Assembly: GCA_025981625.1 (NCBI GenBank)
Contig: JAICXF010000062.1
Span: 1-9,589, forward strand
Length of the DNA: 9,589 nucleotides
Direction of reading: 5' to 3'
Source of the DNA: Sphingomonas sp.
GTDB taxonomy: Bacteria > Pseudomonadota > Alphaproteobacteria > Sphingomonadales > Sphingomonadaceae
Shown here: positions 1-5,884 of the stretch, piece by piece
Numbering within the stretch: position 1 is the first letter of the stretch
How the letters are laid out: each line of letters begins with the position of its first letter
Notes under the pieces: generated by a model
Database searches by the model: none
What the model was told of the DNA's origin: nothing
Seen by the model: only the letters and a program-made list of their open reading frames with translations
Translations under genes and position numbers: made by a program

Positions 1-1
1 C

Positions 2-1228
2 GGCGACGCCCGGGTGGTGCTTCTGGGCGAGGCGAGCCACGGAACCAGCGAATTCTACCGCGCCCGCGCCGCCATCTCGCGCCGGCTGATCGAGCGCCAC
101 GGGTTCAACATCGTCGCCGTCGAGGCGGACTGGCCCGATGCCGCTACCGTCGACCGTTACGTCCGTCATCGCCCACGGCGTGAGGGCGAGCTCAAGGCGT
201 TCGAGCGCTTCCCGCAATGGATGTGGCGCAATCGCGAGTTCGACGGCTTCGTCCGGTGGCTGCATGATCACAATGCAAACCGGTCGCCCGAGCGAATGTG
301 CGGCTTTTACGGGCTCGATCTCTACAATCTGTCGGCTTCGATGGAGGCTGTGATCGATTTCCTCGAGCAACGGGACCCGGAACTCGCCCGGCTTGCTCAC
401 AGGAGATACGGCTGCCTGGAGCCTTGGGCCGAGGAGCCGCAGCTCTACGGACGAAACGCGCTGCTGGAGGGCTATGCGCGGTGCGAGGTCGGCGTCGTCC
501 AGATGCTCAAAGACCTGCTTCAAAAGCAGATCGACTGCTACGCACCCGAATGCGACGAATGGCTCGACGCCGCCGCCAACGCGCGGCTCGTGAAGGACGC
601 CGAAGCCTATTATCGCGTCATGTATCACGGCTCGGCGGAGAGCTGGAATCTCCGCGACACGCACATGTTCGATGCGTTGGGCATGATCCTCGACGCCAAG
701 GGGCCGAACTCGAAGGCGATCGTCTGGGCACACAACAGCCACATCGGCAATGCCGCCTTTACCGACATGGGGATGCGGCGCGACGAGCTGAACATCGGCT
801 ATCTGGTCAAGGAGCGATACGACGCGCGGGCCCGCCTGATCGGCTTTGGAACGCATACCGGCACGGTCGCGGCCGCCGACGACTGGGACGAGCCGATGAA
901 GATCAAGCGGGTGCGCCCGTCGCTGCCCGAAAGCCACGAGCGCGCGAGCCACGACAGCGGGCTGCCGCGCTTCCTCCTCGACCTTCGCGAAGGTGAGGTC
1001 GGGCGCGACCTCCGCGAGGCGTTGATCGAGCCGCGGCTGGAGCGGTTCATCGGCGTGATCTACCGTCCGGAAACGGAGCGCTGGAGCCACTACAGCGAGG
1101 CGATCTTGCCTCGGCAGTTCGATGGATGGGTGTGGTTCGACGAGACCAGCGCCGTGACCCCGCTTCCGGGCGCGCAACGTCCTGGCGAGCAGCGCAAGGA
1201 AGAGGAGACTTACCCGTTCGGTCTATGA
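2..1228 (+). CDS. Erythromycin esterase family protein, 5' truncated
   Basis: This is a putative hydrolase of the erythromycin esterase (Ere) superfamily. The reading frame is open to the left edge (visible residues start G-D-A-R-V-V), so the true start lies outside the window and 408 residues remain. Family marks, numbered from the first visible codon, are GEASHG at 9-14 (the Glu and His typical of the Ere active site), VEADWP around 40-45, an R-D-T-H segment near 218-221 and the W-A-H-N-S-H-I motif near 242-248, whose His residues match the second conserved His block. Founding members open the macrolactone ring of erythromycin, but most chromosomal homologues have no proven substrate, so macrolide resistance should not be assumed. 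In many proteobacteria the domain is joined to an N-terminal phosphoribosyltransferase-like domain; the cut edge prevents a check. The C-terminus is charged and Pro-rich. It ends convergently with the GtrA-like gene, sharing six bases. Family call is confident; function is not. Confidence 0.9.
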   Translation, partial: GDARVVLLGEASHGTSEFYRARAAISRRLIERHGFNIVAVEADWPDAATVDRYVRHRPRREGELKAFERFPQWMWRNREFDGFVRWLHDHNANRSPERMCGFYGLDLYNLSASMEAVIDFLEQRDPELARLAHRRYGCLEPWAEEPQLYGRNALLEGYARCEVGVVQMLKDLLQKQIDCYAPECDEWLDAAANARLVKDAEAYYRVMYHGSAESWNLRDTHMFDALGMILDAKGPNSKAIVWAHNSHIGNAAFTDMGMRRDELNIGYLVKERYDARARLIGFGTHTGTVAAADDWDEPMKIKRVRPSLPESHERASHDSGLPRFLLDLREGEVGRDLREALIEPRLERFIGVIYRPETERWSHYSEAILPRQFDGWVWFDETSAVTPLPGAQRPGEQRKEEETYPFGL

Positions 1229-1678
1229 GCGCGCGGTTCTACCGAACACCCAGCTGCGGTTGATCGCGAACGTGAGCGCTGGCGTAACGAAGACCATCGG
1301 CGCGATGGGTGTCCAGTCGGGCGCTGCGAAGGCGTGAACCAGAAGCTCGACCCAGAACAGGTTGCAGAGCAATCCGCTGAGTGAGACGAGCACGAAACGC
1401 AGGTTCTCGGCCGAGCCACGCGCCGCGCCCGACGTTCCCGCGAATGTCCATCGGGCGTGAAGACGGTAGCCGATCAGCAAGCCGACCAGATGGCCGATGA
1501 TGCTTGCCAGCAGCGGCTCGACGCCAATCCGCACGGTGCACCAGTAGATCGCCGCCGAGAGAATCGTCAGAAATCCGCCGGCAATGAGGAAACGGGCTGC
1601 CTGGCCGCCCACCGCACGCGCATCCGATCTCATGAGCCGATGCTCTACCGAGCGTGCCGTTAAGATTTCCTTAGCCAT
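1223..1678 (-). CDS. GtrA-like family membrane protein
   Basis: A 151-residue integral membrane protein of the GtrA/DPMS1 family. Members are thought to move or help move polyprenyl-linked sugars across the inner membrane for modification of surface polysaccharide. Four hydrophobic segments are visible at about residues 28-48, 55-73, 93-114 and 122-139. The family's two-fold internal repeat can be seen: G-Y-R-L-H-A-R-W-T-F closes the first pair of helices and F-A-I-N-R-S-W-V-F-G closes the second; the N-R-x-W-V-F ending is a hallmark. No glycosyltransferase partner lies next to it. Two starts are possible: ATG at 1676-1678 (used here) or ATG at 1631-1633, which still keeps all four helices. 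The longer start has only a distant CAGGA upstream, and a CtrA-like box lies just inside it, so the shorter form (136 residues) is a real alternative. Its stop TAG overlaps the stop of the convergent esterase gene. Confidence 0.88.
   Translation of the reverse strand: MAKEILTARSVEHRLMRSDARAVGGQAARFLIAGGFLTILSAAIYWCTVRIGVEPLLASIIGHLVGLLIGYRLHARWTFAGTSGAARGSAENLRFVLVSLSGLLCNLFWVELLVHAFAAPDWTPIAPMVFVTPALTFAINRSWVFGRTARS
1660..1676. promoter_or_regulatory. Possible CtrA-type box (TTAA-N7-TTAG)
   Basis: TTAA at 1660-1663, seven bases, then TTAG at 1671-1674 followed by CC. This differs by one base from the TTAA-N7-TTAA core bound by the alphaproteobacterial cell-cycle regulator CtrA. It lies between the divergent GtrA-like and 74-residue genes and overlaps the first codons of the longer GtrA reading. 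The match is read by eye; a chance match is quite possible. Confidence 0.3.
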
Positions 1679-1711
1679 AGCTCGCGATCCTGGCGGCAGG
1701 AGGAAGCCGCC

Positions 1712-1936
1712 ATGTTCATGCAGCCGATTGTCGTCGCCAAGGCTGGGACTCGGAAGCCGCGCGCGGCGGCGCTGAAGCTCGCCGCTGGAGCAGTATCACT
1801 GCCGTTTATTGCGGTGGCGATGGTCGCTTACTGGGCCGTGGCCGCGCTTTGGCTGACGATTGGCGGTGCGGCCCAACTCGCGCGCGGCTCGTACGACTGT
1901 CTGCTGTTCATGGGCGGTGAGCTGATCGGCCACTGA
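1712..1936 (+). CDS. Small single-span membrane protein, unknown function
   Basis: A 74-residue protein that I do not recognise. It has a basic, Pro/Ala-containing N-terminus (K10, R14, K15, R17, K22), then one hydrophobic stretch at about residues 23-50 rich in Ala, Val and Trp, and a short C-terminal tail ending L-I-G-H. This suggests a bitopic inner-membrane protein with a cytoplasmic N-terminus. A good Shine-Dalgarno sequence, AGGAGGAA at 1698-1705, sits seven bases before the ATG and supports this start; a second ATG two codons later is possible. It is divergent from the GtrA-like gene with only 33 bases between the annotated starts, so its promoter must lie in or beside the 5' end of that gene. 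Its stop codon lies inside a palindrome shared with the convergent ThDP enzyme gene. The strong ribosome binding site and the matching hydrophobic pattern make a real gene likely. Confidence 0.7.
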   Translation: MFMQPIVVAKAGTRKPRAAALKLAAGAVSLPFIAVAMVAYWAVAALWLTIGGAAQLARGSYDCLLFMGGELIGH

Positions 1937-1947
1937 CCCGGGGTCAG
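1933..1947. terminator. Short palindrome across two convergent stop codons
   Basis: CTGACCC-G-GGGTCAG is a perfect 7-base inverted repeat around one central base. The left arm contains the TGA of the 74-residue gene (1934-1936), and the right arm contains, on the minus strand, the TGA of the ThDP enzyme gene (1944-1946). As RNA it could form a 5-6 bp GC-rich hairpin from either strand. No long T tract follows on either side, so intrinsic termination is uncertain; it may instead act as a short bidirectional 3'-end structure. Confidence 0.35.
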
Positions 1948-3605
1948 GTCTTCCGCCTCTCGCGGAGCTTGCTGATGGTCGTCGCGTTGCTGATCTGCTC
2001 GACATCAGTCCTGCAGTGGAGCAGCCGAATCCCACCCTTCTGAAGCGCGCGCTCGAGCGCCGGCGCGAAATCCTCGGTTCGCTCGACCGTTTCGGCCCAC
2101 CCGCCGTAGGCGCGGGCGAGCGCCGCGAAATCGGGGTTCTTGAGCTCGGTCGCCGAGATGCGGGCGGGGTATTCGCGCTCCTGGTGCATTCGGATCGTCC
2201 CGTAGCTCCCATTATCGACCAGGATGACCAGCAGGTCGGCGCCATCTTGAGCAGCGGTCGCCAGCTCCTGTCCGTTCATCAGGAAATCGCCGTCGCCTGC
2301 GACGCAGACGACTGGCCGATCCCTGAAGCGGAGTGCCGCGGCGACGGCGGCGGGAAGCCCGTAGCCCATGGTCCCGCTCGTGGGAGCGAGCTGCGTCGGC
2401 ATCGGGCCGTAGCGCCAATAGCGATGCCACCAGCCGGAGTAATTGCCGGCGCCGTTGCAGATGATCGTGTTCTCGGGAAGCGCCAAGCGCATCGCGGCGA
2501 CGCACGGGCCGAGATCGAGCTTGACGCCGTCACGCGGCTTCGGCTCGCTCCACTCCAGCCATTCTCGATGCGCCTGCTCGCCGCACGAGAAGCGGACGAG
2601 CTCGGGGTCGAGCCAGCCATCGATCAGTTCGGCGAACTCGCCCATGTCGGCACAGATCGGAAGGTCTGCGGCATAGACCCTCCCGAGCTCATTGGGATCG
2701 GGGTGGACGTGGACGAGCGTTTGCTCCGGATGGTCGGGGGTGACGAGGGTGTAGCCGTCGGTTGTCGCTTCGCCGAGCCGCGGGCCGACGGCAAGGATCA
2801 GGTCGGCCTCGCGGATGCGCTGCTGCAGCTTGGGGTTGGGGCCGTAACCGAGGTTCCCCGCATAGACCTGGCACGTATTGCCGATCGCGTCCTGGCGCCG
2901 GAACGCGGCGGCCACCGGAATTCCATAGCGGAAAGCGAAGTTGGCGACATGGTGCGAGGCGCGCGGGCTCCAGTCGGCGCCGCCGACGATCGCCACCGGC
3001 GAGGAGGATTCCTTGAGGAGCTCGAACAACGCCTGAACCGCACCCGGATCGGGCGCTTCGGCGAGCGGCGGGTTGCACGGGCGGTCCACCGCCTCGACCT
3101 CGTCGCGGAGCATGTCCTCGGGCAGCGCGAGCACCACCGGTCCCGGACGCCCGGCGGTAGCGACGCGGTAAGCGCGGGCGACATATTCCGGAATGCGCCG
3201 CGCGTCCTCGATTCGCGCGACCCATTTGGCGATCGGCCCAAAGAAGGCGGGAAAATCGATCTCCTGAAATGCCTCGCGGTCGCGATCCGCCCGAGCGACA
3301 TCCCCGATGAACAGGATCATCGGCGTTGAATCCTGGAATGCGACATGCACGCCCGCGCTGGCGTTCGTGGCGCCCGGGCCGCGGGTGACGAACGCGACTC
3401 CGGGGCGTCCGGTCATCTTTCCGTCGGCATCGGCCATGTAAGCCACGCCGCCCTCCTGCCGGCACACGATCGTGTCGATCTCGGGCGTGTCGTGAAGCGC
3501 GTCGAGGGCCGCCAGGAAGCTCTCCCCGGGAACGGTGAAAACGCGGTCGCATCCCTGGATCTTCAGCTGATCGATCAGGATGCGGCCGCCGGTTCGTAGG
3601 GTCAT
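1944..3605 (-). CDS. Thiamine-diphosphate-dependent enzyme, acetolactate synthase-like
   Basis: A 553-residue cytoplasmic enzyme of the acetolactate synthase/benzoylformate decarboxylase/oxalyl-CoA decarboxylase superfamily, which makes or breaks C-C bonds next to a 2-oxo group. Domain order is as expected: pyrimidine-binding domain (about 1-170) with the cofactor-activating Glu51 in C-R-Q-E-G-G and the R-G-P-G-A-T-N motif at 75-81; a central domain (about 185-330); and the diphosphate-binding domain (about 365-530) with G-D-G-D-F at 437-441 and N465 closing the GDG-X25-N motif that holds Mg-ThDP. F-Q-E at 113-115 resembles the acetolactate synthase family, but no small regulatory subunit gene (ilvH-like) is adjacent, so a biosynthetic IlvB role is unlikely. 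The exact substrate cannot be read from the sequence. It starts 21 bases after the Crp/Fnr gene on the same strand and is probably cotranscribed with it. There is no strong Shine-Dalgarno sequence (AAGGCG is too far upstream), which fits translation linked to the upstream gene. Confidence 0.88.
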   Translation of the reverse strand: MTLRTGGRILIDQLKIQGCDRVFTVPGESFLAALDALHDTPEIDTIVCRQEGGVAYMADADGKMTGRPGVAFVTRGPGATNASAGVHVAFQDSTPMILFIGDVARADRDREAFQEIDFPAFFGPIAKWVARIEDARRIPEYVARAYRVATAGRPGPVVLALPEDMLRDEVEAVDRPCNPPLAEAPDPGAVQALFELLKESSSPVAIVGGADWSPRASHHVANFAFRYGIPVAAAFRRQDAIGNTCQVYAGNLGYGPNPKLQQRIREADLILAVGPRLGEATTDGYTLVTPDHPEQTLVHVHPDPNELGRVYAADLPICADMGEFAELIDGWLDPELVRFSCGEQAHREWLEWSEPKPRDGVKLDLGPCVAAMRLALPENTIICNGAGNYSGWWHRYWRYGPMPTQLAPTSGTMGYGLPAAVAAALRFRDRPVVCVAGDGDFLMNGQELATAAQDGADLLVILVDNGSYGTIRMHQEREYPARISATELKNPDFAALARAYGGWAETVERTEDFAPALERALQKGGIRLLHCRTDVEQISNATTISKLRERRKT

Positions 3606-3626
3606 GGATGGGCGTTAGCGCCTTGG

Positions 3627-4385
3627 CTATTCCGCCGCAAAGGGCCGCGCGCCGACATCGGCATCCTTGATCCTGTCGACATCGGTGACCTGGTCGAGGT
3701 GAAGATAGAGTTCGTTGAAACCGGCGACGTCGCGCAGGCGCTCCCAGTCGGGGATCAAGACAAAACGCTTCTCGCGCTTGATCAGACCTTCGGCATCCAT
3801 CGCCTTCAATGTTCGGTTGACGTGCACCGCCGTGAGGCCCGTGGCGTCGGCCAGTTGTTCCTGGGTCATCGGCAGCTCATATCCGCTGGTCGAGCCCAGG
3901 CCTGCTGCCTCGAGGCGCCGGGCGAACTCGCAGAACAGATGCGCGATCCGCTCGCGGGCGTCCCTGCGGCCGATGTTCATCACCCATTCGCGAAAGATTG
4001 AGCCGTCGATCAGCGTGTCCACCCACATGGCGCGGGCGATCCTCGGGTGAGCGTCAACCAGCGCTCTCACTTTGTCCGCGGGGACAAGCGCGAATTCGCT
4101 CCGCGTCAGCGCCTGCACATTGTGATCGGCCACCCTCAGCAGCGAGCCTTCGAGATCGACAAAGTCGCCAGGGATGTGAATGCTGACGATCTGCCGGGCA
4201 CCTTCGGCGGTGAATTTGTGCCGATAGCACAAACCCGAAATGACGATGGCGCTGTGGTCGTTCGTGGCGCCCTCGCGCACGATGTAGCGGCCGGCTTCCG
4301 CACGCATCACGCGGAACGGCAAATTGAGCAGCGCTTCGCGGTCGTCCTGTTCGAGACGGGCGCGCCGCTCGAACTTGTGAATCAT
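3627..4385 (-). CDS. Crp/Fnr family transcriptional regulator
   Basis: A DNA-binding regulator of the Crp/Fnr superfamily. With the chosen ATG (4383-4385) it has 252 residues, the usual family size: a cyclic-nucleotide-binding-type beta-roll (about 15-110, with I-P-G-D-F-V-D-L-E at 71-79), a dimer helix (about 112-155) and a C-terminal winged helix-turn-helix (about 170-210; recognition part T-A-V-H-V-N-R-T-L-K-A-M). The beta-roll lacks the R-S signature that contacts cAMP in true CRP, and there is no N-terminal Fe-S cysteine cluster like that of Fnr, so the ligand is unknown. The frame stays open upstream to ATG 4586 (319 residues), and ATG 4443-4445 (272 residues) is another choice. I prefer 4385 because family homology begins there (M-I-H-K-F-E-R-R) and the extension runs through AT-rich, promoter-like DNA. 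None of the three starts has a strong Shine-Dalgarno sequence. The ThDP enzyme follows after 21 bases and is its likely operon partner or target. Confidence 0.88.
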   Translation of the reverse strand: MIHKFERRARLEQDDREALLNLPFRVMRAEAGRYIVREGATNDHSAIVISGLCYRHKFTAEGARQIVSIHIPGDFVDLEGSLLRVADHNVQALTRSEFALVPADKVRALVDAHPRIARAMWVDTLIDGSIFREWVMNIGRRDARERIAHLFCEFARRLEAAGLGSTSGYELPMTQEQLADATGLTAVHVNRTLKAMDAEGLIKREKRFVLIPDWERLRDVAGFNELYLHLDQVTDVDRIKDADVGARPFAAE

Positions 4386-4489
4386 TCGTCGAAGTGTGGC
4401 CAGTGGCACTTGAATACTCCCGCAAGCCTGGGGGCGGGAGCACATCGGATCTCTCTGCCGCGGGTCGCCCGGTAATGGGCCCGCGATAC

Positions 4490-4600
4490 AGCTGCTATAA
4501 CACATTTTCCCCAATACAGACTGATTTATGTTGTTGTTGATAAAGCAAACTATGTTGGATTCGATTGCCTCAACCGGCTCAATCATCTAATTTGCGCACA
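4490..4600. promoter_or_regulatory. AT-rich divergent regulatory region
   Basis: The 286 bases between the Crp/Fnr start and the divergent DUF6894-like gene contain a marked AT-rich patch: by hand count 46 of 70 bases at 4491-4560 are A or T, in otherwise strongly GC-rich DNA. This is the expected place for the promoter of the minus-strand regulator and ThDP enzyme pair and perhaps of the plus-strand gene. GATTG at 4563-4567 and CAATC at 4580-4584 form an inverted repeat with a 12-base spacer, and CTCAA occurs twice, nine bases apart, within it. This could be an operator for the regulator itself. I could not identify a clean -35/-10 pair. Confidence 0.45.
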
Positions 4601-4671
4601 TCGCCGAAAGTTCGCTTGCCCAGGCTTCGGCGGCTGAGAGACGGCCCGCGCTCCCGCCTGCCGAGGAGCCG

Positions 4672-4926
4672 ATGCAGTTGCAGACCTATTACTTCCATTT
4701 GCGTGACGGCACGGACGTCCTGCTCGACCCCGACGGCCGGGTCTTGCCGAGCCTCGACGCCGTGGTGGGGGCGGCGCTGTACGAAGCGCGGGCGATCATC
4801 AGCGCCGACGCGAGGGGCGGGAGTATCTCGCTGCGCCAGCGCATCGACGTCGAGGACGAGCTCGGCGCCGTGGTGCACAGCATCAACTTCGAAGACGCCG
4901 TGAAGATCGACCGCGTCGCGAAATAG
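4672..4926 (+). CDS. DUF6894-like small protein
   Basis: An 84-residue cytoplasmic protein that resembles the short DUF6894 proteins common in rhizobia and sphingomonads. The pattern fits: Y-Y-F-H-L-R-D-G at 6-13, D-P-D-G-R at 19-23, a helix containing A-L-Y-E-A-R-A-I-I (about 35-43), then L-R-Q-R-I-D-V-E-D-E with G-A-V-V-H-S-I-N-F near the C-terminus. The function of the family is unknown to me; members are often found as multiple small stand-alone genes. The start is supported by GAGGAG at 4663-4668, although the three-base gap to ATG is short. The gene stands alone: upstream lies the AT-rich divergent region and downstream about 240 bases without a supported gene. No signal peptide or membrane segment is present. 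Confidence 0.75.
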   Translation: MQLQTYYFHLRDGTDVLLDPDGRVLPSLDAVVGAALYEARAIISADARGGSISLRQRIDVEDELGAVVHSINFEDAVKIDRVAK

Positions 4927-5166
4927 CGGCAGCCGCGCCGATTACCGGGTTTGACGTGAGCGGGTTGGTACAGCACGACAATCAGTGCCGCTGCATCGGG
5001 CGGGGTGAAGGCGAATTCCGCCGAATGTTGCGCTCAGCGTTGGCGGGTCAACGGACCCGAATGGCAGACCGCCGTTAATTCGCAGGAGCAAGGTTAACAG
5101 CTCCAACCCTTTGCAATCACGGGGCGTTCTCGTTTGCCACAGGAATTTCTTGCGAAGGAGAACAAC
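4927..5166. other. Intergenic leader with possible competing hairpins
   Basis: There is no supported gene between the DUF6894-like gene and the exported Thr-rich protein. CGGGTC-AACG-GACCCG at 5044-5059 is a perfect 6 bp stem with a 4-base loop. GGCGGGTC at 5042-5049 could alternatively pair, with one bulged G, to GACCGCC at 5067-5073. Two TTAA half-sites lie at 5075-5078 and within GGTTAAC near 5092-5098. No convincing -35/-10 pair was found, although the promoter of the following gene should be here. Confidence 0.3.
5155..5160 (+). promoter_or_regulatory. Ribosome binding site that fixes the start at 5167
   Basis: AAGGAG lies six bases before the ATG at 5167-5169. It decides against the in-frame TTG at 5134, which has no such site and would add eleven residues ahead of the signal peptide. 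Confidence 0.75.
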
Positions 5167-5748
5167 ATGTATAGCAAATCATTGGTCGCGGCTGCCACGG
5201 GCGTCGCCATGATCGTTGCCGCCCCGCTATTCGCACAAGCGCATGGTGGCGGCGCGGGCGGCCCTCCGCCGAACGCCGGAGCGGCTGGTGGCATGCATAG
5301 CCAAGGCTCGATGAGCGCTTCGCCGATGGGCAGCATGAACGCTAGCCCGAATAGCGCGGTGTCGACCGGCACGATGACTACGACGACGCAGCCGACGACC
5401 ACGACAACCGGCACGACGTCCTACAGCACCAACTCCCCGGCGCTGCAGAATAGTCAGGGGCCGTCGCATGCTTCGCCCACGGGAATCAGCCATGCGAACC
5501 AGAACAGCGTGCTCGCGAGGGGCGCGGTGTCGAGCTCGACGCTTCCGGGGCTGACGACCGGCCTCAGAGTCAACAACACCAGCGGCACGCAGGTGGGTAC
5601 CGTCAGCCGGGTGATTACGGGCACTGACGGATCGATCCGCGGCGTCGTGGTCACGGGGACGAACGGACAGACCTATACGCTCGCTCCGTCGATGGTGAGC
5701 ATCTCCGGCAACATCGTGACGACGACGAGCACATCGATCGGCGGCTAA
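5167..5748 (+). CDS. Exported Thr/Ser/Gly-rich protein with PRC-barrel-like C-terminus
   Basis: A 193-residue protein with a clear signal peptide: M-Y-S-K-S, then a hydrophobic core (about 6-22) and likely cleavage after A-Q-A at residue 25. The mature protein is expected in the periplasm or outside the cell. Residues 26-66 are rich in Gly, Ala, Ser, Met and Pro; 67-85 is almost all Thr; 86-125 is Ser/Asn-rich. The last 65 residues (about 128-190) look like a PRC-barrel-type beta domain: G-L-R-V-N-N near 132, G-T-Q-V-G-T-V near 140-146, D-G-S-I-R-G-V-V-V near 154-162 and a closing V-S-I-S-G-N-I-V. There is no Cys. The Thr tract is flanked by a 10-base direct repeat (5365-5374 and 5407-5416). 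A linker plus a small binding domain fits, but the function is unknown. It is a single-gene unit with its own ribosome binding site and a strong terminator. Confidence 0.82.
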   Translation: MYSKSLVAAATGVAMIVAAPLFAQAHGGGAGGPPPNAGAAGGMHSQGSMSASPMGSMNASPNSAVSTGTMTTTTQPTTTTTGTTSYSTNSPALQNSQGPSHASPTGISHANQNSVLARGAVSSSTLPGLTTGLRVNNTSGTQVGTVSRVITGTDGSIRGVVVTGTNGQTYTLAPSMVSISGNIVTTTSTSIGG

Positions 5749-5768
5749 AGCCGCGCTTTGTCGGCAAT

Positions 5769-5801
5769 GAAGCCCCGGGGCATGGCTCCGGGGCTTCTTT
5801 T
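5769..5801 (+). terminator. Rho-independent terminator
   Basis: A perfect 10 bp stem (GAAGCCCCGG at 5769-5778 with CCGGGGCTTC at 5788-5797), a 9-base loop and the T-rich tail TCTTTT at 5796-5801. It lies 21 bases after the stop of the exported Thr-rich protein and is the only strong intrinsic terminator in the window. Confidence 0.9.
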
Positions 5802-5828
5802 GTGGGCCCACCATCTTAAGCGCATAGT
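5800..5828 (+). promoter_or_regulatory. Candidate sigma-70-type promoter for the ester hydrolase
   Basis: TTGTGG at 5800-5805, exactly 17 bases, then CATAGT at 5823-5828. Each box matches the sigma-70 consensus at four of six positions. Transcription would begin near 5835, giving a leader of about 50 bases. The -35 box overlaps the T tail of the preceding terminator, so one unit ends where the next begins. Read by eye. Confidence 0.4.
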
Positions 5829-5884
5829 GGACAGCTGCCGCGGAACGGCTACGTCTGGCAGCTCTGCGAAGGGGGAGATCTGCG

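Noticed and set aside
298..996. A 232-codon plus-strand frame inside the erythromycin esterase gene
   Set aside because: It is an out-of-frame shadow, very rich in Arg and Ala, with no motif.
1..1228. Calling the left-edge gene a macrolide resistance gene (ereA or ereB)
   Set aside because: Only family-level motifs are visible, the N-terminus is missing, and most chromosomal homologues have no shown macrolide activity.
2016..3329. A 437-codon plus-strand open frame opposite the ThDP enzyme gene
   Set aside because: It lies entirely antisense to a gene with intact family motifs. Its translation shows no domain and is rich in Arg, Gly and Ala, as expected for a shadow frame in GC-rich DNA.
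4536..4544. A TTATCAACA-like sequence on the minus strand resembling a DnaA box, near TTGATAAAGCAA, which resembles half an Fnr/FixK site
   Set aside because: A single DnaA-like box with a mismatch and no cluster does not support an origin, and only one half of the Fnr-type site matches.
4956..5078. A 40-residue GTG-started open frame in the intergenic region
   Set aside because: No ribosome binding site, basic low-information composition and no recognisable feature; the length is unremarkable for GC-rich DNA.
5134..5166. TTG start giving an 11-residue longer exported protein
   Set aside because: There is no ribosome binding site before it, while ATG 5167 has AAGGAG at the right distance and begins a proper signal peptide.
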